Of a stretch of DNA of 40,952 nt, positions 35,236 through 40,952 are shown piece after piece. The number at the start of each line of letters is the position of its first letter. Position 1 is the stretch's first letter. Position numbers and translations under genes: made by a program. The DNA comes from Rhizobium skierniewicense (GTDB taxonomy: Bacteria; Pseudomonadota; Alphaproteobacteria; Rhizobiales; Rhizobiaceae): positions 1-40,952 of the forward strand of contig NZ_JACIDV010000021.1 in NCBI RefSeq assembly GCF_014196515.1, read 5' to 3'. Under the pieces are notes generated by a model, which had not been told where the DNA came from, made no database searches, and was given only the letters and a program-made list of their open reading frames with translations.

Positions 35236-36423
35236 ATGAAAATCGATCGCATGCGGGTATTCGTCACCCGCGACAAGGACCGTCCGCGCGTTGTCGTAGC
35301 GCTGGACACCGATGACGGGCTGACCGGTTGGGGCGAGTGCTACAATCACGGCCCTGATCTCGCGCTGCCGCCCATCCTCGATTACCTCTATAACTTCATC
35401 GCCGGGCAAGACCCGACACGGGTCGAGTATCTTTATAATCTGCTGCTTCAGCAGAACCGCTTTCCTCCCGGTGCGCTTGGCCTGTCGGCCATTTCCGCAA
35501 TCGACCATTGCCTGTGGGATCTCGCTGCCAAAGCAGCGGGTGTCCCGGTCTACAAGCTGCTCGGCGGCAATGTGCGCGACCGTATCAAGGTTTATGCAGG
35601 GGTTTACACGGCACCGGATGCACCAGCCGCGAAGGAAGAGTTCGATCGCCTGAATGAGGATTGGGGTTTTAAGGCCTTCAAGCTCAGCCCTTGGCGCCTC
35701 GATATTCATGCCCATCGTTGGGGCGAAGTGGTCCGCAGTTCCGCGGAGTATTTCCGCTCTCTTCGCGAGACCGTGCGAACCGATTACGATATTGCCTTCG
35801 ATGCCCATGCCAAGATTTTCGAACCCGCAGCCGCACGCCAGCTCGGCAACGCGCTTGCCCCTTACGATCCCCTGTTTTTCGAAGAGCCGTTGCGTCCTGA
35901 AAACATCGAGATGTGGGGCGATCTGAAACAGGGTCTCAATTGCACGCTGGCCACTGGCGAAAGCCTTTATAACCGCAATGAATTTCTGCGGCTTTTGCAG
36001 GTCAAGGGTGCCGATATCATTCAGCCGGATATTTGCGTCGTCGGTGGCATCTCCGAAATGCGCCGGATCGCAGCCCTTGCGGAAGCGCATTTCGTCAGTA
36101 TTGCGCCACACAACCCGATGGGTCCACTCGCCACCGCCGTTAACGTTCACTTCTCCGCCGCACAGCAGAATTTCCGAATTCTGGAATACCGTCTTCCAAA
36201 GGGCCAGTGTTACGTCTATGGCGGCACGAATATTGAAACCCGTGAAGATGAGACCCGCTACGTCATCGATCCCTATCTGCCGAAGGATGGGCATCTGGAA
36301 CTACGGCCTGACCGTCCGGGCTGGGGCGTCGAGATGGATGAAAAGGCCATGCAGGAAGACGGTTATATCCACTGGCAGCGTCGTGTTCCCAAGCGGCCAG
36401 ATGGTTCCTATGCTTTTGCCTGA
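35236..36423 (+). CDS. Enolase-superfamily sugar-acid dehydratase, galactonate dehydratase-like
   Basis: A 395-residue mandelate racemase/muconate lactonising family protein. The barrel shows Asp189-x-His191 (FDAHAK), Glu216/Glu217 (FFEEPL), Glu242 (GES), His292 (APHNPMGP) and Glu317. That Asp-x-His pair plus the late His is the arrangement of D-galactonate dehydratase and related acid-sugar dehydratases. The expected reaction is loss of water from an aldonic or uronic acid to give a 2-keto-3-deoxy acid. The exact substrate is not readable. It starts 50 bases after the ATPase gene in the same operon. An unrelated 384-residue frame on the other strand is a shadow. Confidence 0.9.
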   Translation: MKIDRMRVFVTRDKDRPRVVVALDTDDGLTGWGECYNHGPDLALPPILDYLYNFIAGQDPTRVEYLYNLLLQQNRFPPGALGLSAISAIDHCLWDLAAKAAGVPVYKLLGGNVRDRIKVYAGVYTAPDAPAAKEEFDRLNEDWGFKAFKLSPWRLDIHAHRWGEVVRSSAEYFRSLRETVRTDYDIAFDAHAKIFEPAAARQLGNALAPYDPLFFEEPLRPENIEMWGDLKQGLNCTLATGESLYNRNEFLRLLQVKGADIIQPDICVVGGISEMRRIAALAEAHFVSIAPHNPMGPLATAVNVHFSAAQQNFRILEYRLPKGQCYVYGGTNIETREDETRYVIDPYLPKDGHLELRPDRPGWGVEMDEKAMQEDGYIHWQRRVPKRPDGSYAFA

Positions 36424-37288
36424 AACGGTCTCCATTGTCAGCGGGCCGTTTTCGGCCCGCCTCCGACCCGCGTGGGGCGGACGAATGACGCATCTCACCC
36501 ATGCGGAGTTCGGCAATATTCTGGTGCCGACAAAGGCAGATGTCTTTGAGCCCTGGAATTGGCCAAAGGCTGGGGCGTATCCGCTGTTTCCCTATCACAA
36601 CAGGCTCTACGGAGCATGCTTCACGCATGCGGGCGTATCGCACGATGTTTTGCCACACCCTCTGCTTGCTGGGGATGCGATGCACGGACCTGCGCACCGT
36701 CGCCCATGGCGCGTCGCACGTCAGGCCAATGATCAGGTCACGCTGCTACTTGACTATGAGGCCGATGCCGAGTGGCCTTTTGCTTTCGAGGCAAGCCAGT
36801 CGTTTTTCTTGAATGACCACGGGCTGACCGTGGAACTCTCCATCACCAACCGGGCAGGCGTTCCCGCGCCATTTGCTCTCGGCTGGCATCCTTATTTTGT
36901 TGCCGGGCTGGATCGTGACGTACGGACAGATGCATCTCTTGCCTATGCGCTGGATCCGTTTCACGTACCGACCGGCAATCCGCCTCTCCCCCGGCCAGAG
37001 GCATCGTTACCGGCAAAATCAGGCTATACGCAACATTTGATGAACTGGTCCACGGCACGCTTTGACTTGGACGTAGGCTACCAGCTTGTCTTAGGCGCAG
37101 ACCCGGTGTTCCATCATCTCGCAGCGCATCGCACGGAATACTATATGTGCCTGGAGCCAGTTTCGATGGCTGCCGGCACATTGTGCCAGCCTGAACACCA
37201 GCGCACCAATCTTGGCCTGACGATTCTTCAACCGGGCGAGAGCCTGACAGGTAATATACGGCTTCACATTCAGTCCATGCTCGAGTGA
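36410..37288 (+). CDS. Aldose 1-epimerase family protein
   Basis: A 292-residue galactose mutarotase-like beta-sandwich. The start at 36410 overlaps the dehydratase gene by 14 bases and is chosen because VSGPFSARLRPAWGGRMTHL is the usual first strand pair; an ATG at 36485 would cut it off. LGWHPYF carries the catalytic His and CLEPVS the catalytic Glu region. It interconverts alpha and beta anomers of the imported sugar. It is the last gene of the plus-strand operon and converges on the fusion gene, 7 bases away. Confidence 0.88.
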   Translation: MLLPETVSIVSGPFSARLRPAWGGRMTHLTHAEFGNILVPTKADVFEPWNWPKAGAYPLFPYHNRLYGACFTHAGVSHDVLPHPLLAGDAMHGPAHRRPWRVARQANDQVTLLLDYEADAEWPFAFEASQSFFLNDHGLTVELSITNRAGVPAPFALGWHPYFVAGLDRDVRTDASLAYALDPFHVPTGNPPLPRPEASLPAKSGYTQHLMNWSTARFDLDVGYQLVLGADPVFHHLAAHRTEYYMCLEPVSMAAGTLCQPEHQRTNLGLTILQPGESLTGNIRLHIQSMLE

Positions 37289-37295
37289 CGCGGTG

Positions 37296-38942
37296 TTACA
37301 GTCCCATACCCACAGGCTTGGTCCGGTGAACTCCTTTGGGTACGAAAGCAAACGCGTCGGCGACATCCAGCAGGTCTGCGGCAATGTGTAAGGTCGAAAG
37401 CCACATCTCTGTACCTTGCAGGCTCGGTTGCTGACCAGCAGCGAAGGCAAAGCCCTCGTTGCTCTGCCACTGCTCGGCACATCGCATAATAACGGTTTCG
37501 GCAATCGCCTCTGCGTCTGCACGCCTTGCATCCGTCTGTTTCAGGCACAGCCAGAGCGGATGGATTGTATCGAGCAGATTGCAAGCGGTGTAGGTCGTGC
37601 CTGAAAATCCATCGTAGGTCCGGTAGTTGGTAATGACGGAATTGATGGTAGCCTCTGGAAAGGGAACCGGCAGGCCAAATTGAGCGTAGGTACCGCGTGT
37701 CAGGCGATAAAAGCCGTTAACCGGTTGCAACAGACCTTCTTTTGCTGTCGGCTTGCCCCAAAGCCCGGTTGCGCGATCGGCATGCATTGTCAGCCAGCCA
37801 AACAAGGTCTCTGTTTCAGAACCCAGTCCGAAATATCGTGCGTTGAAATAATGCGCCGTGGCGATTGCATCGATCCGGTCGCCGCATCGCCACGCACGGT
37901 CGCTCCAGGGCAGACGATCAAGCCAGGCGCTTAGATGCGGTGTGTCCATTTGCGCACCTGCTACCGGATGTGGTGGATGGGACCCCAATATTTCGAGCGC
38001 ATAACCGATGGCCAGTACGTTATAAAGCGCGGCATAATCCTCGCGAATGTCTAAGCCGGGCAGGGGGGGGCTGAACGGATCTGGGAAGAAACCGGTTGCA
38101 GGGTCCTGATACGCTCGCAGCCTCGTGGCCAATTCGCGAGCTTCTATCCCCTCGGGCGCGCTCCCAAATCCGGCTGCGATTTCTATGGCATCGCATTCAT
38201 GTCTGATGCTTTCATGCTGCACTCCATCCGCTCCTGCCGATACATAGCGGCCATCCTGTTTCGCCCGCTCGAGAATGCGGGGCCATTGCGCGGCTCCTGC
38301 CTTGCCGATCTGTTGCAAAGCTTGCAAAATCTCGCCACGACGTGATCTGACGGTGGCGATCTTTTCGCCACGCCGGCGGATCACTTTGGCTGGCACACCT
38401 CCCGCAATCGCCATCTCCGGAATGTCCCTCACGACGACAGAACCGGCAGCAATGACGGCACCTTTGCCAATCGTCACGCCATCAAGCACGACTGCGTTTG
38501 CCCCAATCCACACATCGTCGCCGATGGTGATGCCGAGTGTCTCGTGCTTCTGCTGGTATATCGGAATGGTCGGATCATCGAAGCCGTGGTTGAAGCCGAC
38601 GATGGAAACCAAGGACGCAATCCGCACACCATTGCCACATCGCACCTTTCCAGAAATGCAGGAATAGGGATTGACCGTACAGTTGTCACCGAACTCCACG
38701 TCCCCGCGCACGATGGCATGCCCCGCCACCCACGAATATTGCCCCAGTTTCAAACGCGAGGTGAACACATTGGCGTGTCGGGCGATGTAAGAGGTATCAG
38801 CGAGGTCAGCACCGGCGATTTCGGTTAGCCGTTTTTTGAGCGCGATTTGTTCTGGAGTGTTGATGTCGTCGGGTTGTCGCTCCCATGTCAAAATCTGAAG
38901 CCGTTTTTCGCGCTCGGATGTAATCTCTGATCCTGCTTGCAT
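37296..38942 (-). CDS. Hexapeptide acetyltransferase fused to a helical C-terminal domain
   Basis: A 548-residue two-part protein. Residues about 45-190 form a left-handed beta-helix of hexapeptide repeats with the maltose/galactoside O-acetyltransferase pattern: [26 protein letters not shown] with the catalytic His, [20 protein letters not shown], and [13 protein letters not shown]. After a short linker, residues about 230-545 look all-helical with repeated Trp/Tyr-rich turns ([43 protein letters not shown]), like an alpha/alpha toroid of glycosidase or lyase type. The pairing is unusual to me. The ATG lies 8 bases after the DapA-family stop. An alternative TTG start overlaps that stop. Substrate unknown. 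Confidence 0.8.
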   Translation of the reverse strand: MQAGSEITSEREKRLQILTWERQPDDINTPEQIALKKRLTEIAGADLADTSYIARHANVFTSRLKLGQYSWVAGHAIVRGDVEFGDNCTVNPYSCISGKVRCGNGVRIASLVSIVGFNHGFDDPTIPIYQQKHETLGITIGDDVWIGANAVVLDGVTIGKGAVIAAGSVVVRDIPEMAIAGGVPAKVIRRRGEKIATVRSRRGEILQALQQIGKAGAAQWPRILERAKQDGRYVSAGADGVQHESIRHECDAIEIAAGFGSAPEGIEARELATRLRAYQDPATGFFPDPFSPPLPGLDIREDYAALYNVLAIGYALEILGSHPPHPVAGAQMDTPHLSAWLDRLPWSDRAWRCGDRIDAIATAHYFNARYFGLGSETETLFGWLTMHADRATGLWGKPTAKEGLLQPVNGFYRLTRGTYAQFGLPVPFPEATINSVITNYRTYDGFSGTTYTACNLLDTIHPLWLCLKQTDARRADAEAIAETVIMRCAEQWQSNEGFAFAAGQQPSLQGTEMWLSTLHIAADLLDVADAFAFVPKGVHRTKPVGMGL

Positions 38943-38950
38943 TCTAAGTC

Positions 38951-39874
38951 TCAAATGCCCTCTGCCATCTCGCGCTTCACACGCTCGACGATGTTTCTAA
39001 GCTCGGAGCGTTCCGCTTCATTCAATGTCTCGACGCCGGGGGTACGAACAGGTCCCACATCCGTGCCCAACATCCCGATTGCTTCCTTGACGACAGTTAC
39101 GTTGGCGCCATTATTATACTTCGTGCGCATGGCTTCAAAACTAGCAATGCCATCGATCAGCTCACGCGCCCTCGCATAGTCAGCCTTTTCCAAGGCTTGA
39201 TGAATGGCATGGGAGCGGTCTGGAAAGACGTTGACGAGGCCTGACGTAAAGCCGCGCGCACCCATAGCATAAAACGCCGGCGCCCAGCCTTCGGCCAGTC
39301 CGCAAACCCATATGGCTGGCGCATCTTTTGTCGCTCTGATGACCTCGGCCAGCAACATCAGATTGCCGGAGGCGAATTTGATTCCGGCGATGTTGGGGTG
39401 CAGGGCCAAATCCCGAAAATCCTGAACAGAGAAGCCGTCACTACGCACATAGGCGATAACAGGCACTGTTGAGGCATCTGCCAGTTCAAGGAAGTATTTC
39501 GCCTGATAACTGGGTCCGGCAAAAGGATCCATTGGGTGATGCCCCATAATGGCATCGGCCCCCGCGGCGATCGCGTCGCGCGCAAGCGCTTTTGCTTCAG
39601 TCAAGGAACGGCCAACCGCTGCACTCACAAGAGATTTGCCGTCAGCCGCCTCTATCGCCGTTCGGTGAACGTCACGAACCTCATCAAGAGTTAACGTAAA
39701 AAATTCACCCGTGTTACCCGCCACCATAAGATTGTGCACGCGTGCATCGGCCATTTTTTTTATAAGCACAGACAGCTTGGCCATGTCGATACGACCGTCG
39801 GCAGCGTAAGGTGTCACCGGTACGCCAGATATGCCCTTGAGTGCGGTTCGAACTTTTTCCATTCCTTCGTTCAT
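38951..39874 (-). CDS. DapA-family lyase/aldolase (2-keto-3-deoxy acid type)
   Basis: A 307-residue class I Schiff-base enzyme of the DapA/NanA family. GNTGEF (53-58) corresponds to the GTTGE phosphate/carboxylate motif, Tyr142 to the catalytic tyrosine, and Lys166 in GIKFASG to the Schiff-base lysine. In a sugar-acid locus this family usually cleaves or dehydrates a 2-keto-3-deoxy acid, the product expected from the dehydratase nearby; synthesis of dihydrodipicolinate is unlikely. A GGGAGGAG site precedes the ATG. It starts 2 bases after the GntR stop, so they are one operon. Confidence 0.9.
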   Translation of the reverse strand: MNEGMEKVRTALKGISGVPVTPYAADGRIDMAKLSVLIKKMADARVHNLMVAGNTGEFFTLTLDEVRDVHRTAIEAADGKSLVSAAVGRSLTEAKALARDAIAAGADAIMGHHPMDPFAGPSYQAKYFLELADASTVPVIAYVRSDGFSVQDFRDLALHPNIAGIKFASGNLMLLAEVIRATKDAPAIWVCGLAEGWAPAFYAMGARGFTSGLVNVFPDRSHAIHQALEKADYARARELIDGIASFEAMRTKYNNGANVTVVKEAIGMLGTDVGPVRTPGVETLNEAERSELRNIVERVKREMAEGI

Positions 39875-39876
39875 CT

Positions 39877-40614
39877 TTAATCTCCTCCCTTTTTGTCGAA
39901 AACCATTTTCAGATAAGTCGCGCCCGAGCGCATGACGTGATCCCGCATCGCTTTTTCCGCGCGCTCAGTTTCGCCGTCTATAATGGCCTGTGCGATGGTT
40001 TTGTGTTCTTCAAGCGCCTTTGCGCATTCGTCGGGATCCAAGTGAATGATCCGGCGGATGCTTGCGTCGTAAAAACGCTGGCGCTCAATCATTTTTGCGA
40101 GGTAACGGCATTGGGATGCGAGGTGGATTTGGTCGTGAAAAGTTTCATTGAGGCCAATAAGATCATCAACACCACCGCCATCGGTTGCTACCTGCATTCG
40201 CTCGATGGTCTGTTCGAGTACCTTACGCGTATCTGGGTCCAGGCGCTTCGCGGCAAGATGCGCGATCATCGATTCAAGAGCAGCACGCGCCAAGATCGTC
40301 TCTTCGGCCCAGTCGACGTTAAAACGAACAATAACGCCGCGGCGGGACAGCGTTTCCACAAGACCTTCAGCCTCCAGCTGTCGCAAGGCTTCTTTAACAG
40401 GTGTCGTACTCACGCCCATTTGCTCGGCAAGCTGGCGCTCGTTCAGTCGCTCGTCCGGTGCAAAGCGACCAGACAAAATCGCTGTTCGCAGTGCGCGGTG
40501 CACGTGGTCCCGCAAACTCGTCAACAGTTGCGGGTCTAGCCGCGATATCCGGTCCGCCTTGTCGTCCAAGCCTTCATTGCCTTTCACGGCGCCACACTCT
40601 TCCTGATCTATCAT
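39877..40614 (-). CDS. GntR-family (FCD) transcriptional regulator
   Basis: A 245-residue regulator. The DNA-binding part reads ERLNERQLAEQMGVSTTPVK and then EALRQLEAEGLVETLSRRGV. The FCD domain has ETFHDQIHLASQ and HKTIAQAI with the metal-type His/Asp residues. It is first of a minus-strand operon with the DapA-family and acetyltransferase-fusion genes and is likely to control it. A perfect palindrome 4 bases before the ATG would let it bind over its own start. Confidence 0.9.
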   Translation of the reverse strand: MIDQEECGAVKGNEGLDDKADRISRLDPQLLTSLRDHVHRALRTAILSGRFAPDERLNERQLAEQMGVSTTPVKEALRQLEAEGLVETLSRRGVIVRFNVDWAEETILARAALESMIAHLAAKRLDPDTRKVLEQTIERMQVATDGGGVDDLIGLNETFHDQIHLASQCRYLAKMIERQRFYDASIRRIIHLDPDECAKALEEHKTIAQAIIDGETERAEKAMRDHVMRSGATYLKMVFDKKGGD

Positions 40615-40618
40615 TCTA

Positions 40619-40630
40619 CTGATATATCAG
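40619..40630. promoter_or_regulatory. 12-bp palindrome, candidate GntR operator
   Basis: CTGATATATCAG is perfectly symmetrical and lies directly upstream of the GntR/FCD gene start. TGATATATCA-like sites are typical of this regulator class. It probably mediates autoregulation of the operon. Confidence 0.55.
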
Positions 40631-40903
40631 ATTTCAAGATGATGTCGATCCTTTTAAATGATGAAGATCATGGATCGAGTCAGTCTTTTGACGGGTAGGG
40701 GCAAGAGCTGACCCAGCCAGCAGGATCGAACTCAGGAGGTATCTGTTAAAAGGGGGGGGTAATCTGGCCGGGCCGTGTCCGGTCCAAGACCCAGTGATAG
40801 GGTCTGATTTGGTGCGCCGGATGGGTCTTTCCATTAAAACCCCAAAATTACCTAACAAAATCAACATCTTATACATTTTCTTTATTTTTATGAATTGGGT
40901 GTG
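40631..40903. other. Gene-free leader region before the strong promoter
   Basis: No gene is supported. It holds a G8 run (about 40752-40759), a GC-rich stretch, then an A+T-rich stretch (about 40840-40895) that could act as an UP element for the promoter at 40904. The only open frame, on the minus strand, has no motifs. Confidence 0.5.
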
Positions 40904-40932
40904 TTGACTTGTTTGATTGGTGTCCTCTATAA
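40904..40932 (+). promoter_or_regulatory. Near-consensus promoter, probably of an rRNA operon
   Basis: TTGACT (40904-40909), a 17-base spacer and CTATAA (40927-40932), followed by a GC-rich start region (GTCCGCTCACTGACGAGG). An A+T-rich tract lies upstream. Strong -35/-10, an UP-like tract and a GC-rich discriminator are typical of rRNA promoters. In Agrobacterium the first 16S gene lies some tens of kilobases from rpsA, as I recall. The window ends before any rRNA, so this is inference. Confidence 0.6.
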
Positions 40933-40952
40933 GTCCGCTCACTGACGAGGGC

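Noticed and set aside
35140..36294. 384-residue frame antisense to the dehydratase gene
   Set aside because: It overlaps a clear enolase-superfamily gene and has no recognisable domain.
35978..36409. N-terminal extension of the aldose epimerase frame
   Set aside because: It is the dehydratase gene read in another frame; the epimerase family start lies at about 36410.

Overview
The window looks like part of the main chromosome of a Rhizobiaceae member, most likely Agrobacterium or Rhizobium. Three things point there: the cmk-rpsA neighbourhood beside a FYDLN-type acidic protein and tRNA-Ala(GGC); a complete thuR-thuEFGKAB trehalose locus; and an sRNA gene with three CUCCUCC-loop hairpins typical of rhizobial anti-Shine-Dalgarno sRNAs. 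This placement is by recall of gene order and families. No search was run.

Positions 1-10,143 read as a horizontally acquired island ending at the 3' end of tRNA-Ala. It has IS debris at both sides (an IS5-type transposase entering from the left edge, a broken IS21-type istA, an IS3-type orfB remnant) and AT-rich spacers. Its core is a one-strand block of seven genes: an APC transporter, an NnrU/MddA-like membrane protein, an unrecognised 460-residue protein with a GHDxxHE motif, an SDR oxidoreductase, a PaaK-like adenylate-forming enzyme, a full-length bacterial nitric oxide synthase oxygenase homologue and a Rid-family protein. The NOS homologue keeps the heme cysteine and substrate glutamate but has changed the Phe and Trp of the distal pocket. 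This block is the best candidate for an undescribed system, probably a small biosynthetic pathway for a nitrogen-containing metabolite.

Positions 10,144-17,860 are core genome: tRNA-Ala, the FYDLN protein, cmk, rpsA with a strong terminator, a low-complexity hypothetical protein, an RNase D-like exonuclease, a nucleoside 2-deoxyribosyltransferase, an SDR and the sRNA. aroA, which I recall lying between the FYDLN gene and cmk in relatives such as Sinorhizobium meliloti, is absent.

Positions 17,861-26,739 hold an orphan Gfo/Idh/MocA oxidoreductase and then the thu operon (binding protein, two permeases, ATPase, ThuA, ThuB), with a terminator after thuB and LacI-type operators between thuE and the divergent thuR. 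Two tiny genes follow.

Positions 27,429-40,614 form a sugar or sugar-acid catabolic locus. It has an SMP-30 lactonase and a GntR/FCD regulator, divergent from a dipeptide-type ABC system (binding protein, two permeases, fused double ATPase), an enolase-superfamily dehydratase and an aldose 1-epimerase. Opposite to these run a second GntR/FCD regulator, a DapA-family lyase and an unusual acetyltransferase fusion. The logical pathway is uptake, lactone hydrolysis, acid dehydration and cleavage of a 2-keto-3-deoxy acid; no dedicated sugar dehydrogenase is present. The last 50 bases carry a near-consensus promoter pointing out of the window, probably that of an rRNA operon.
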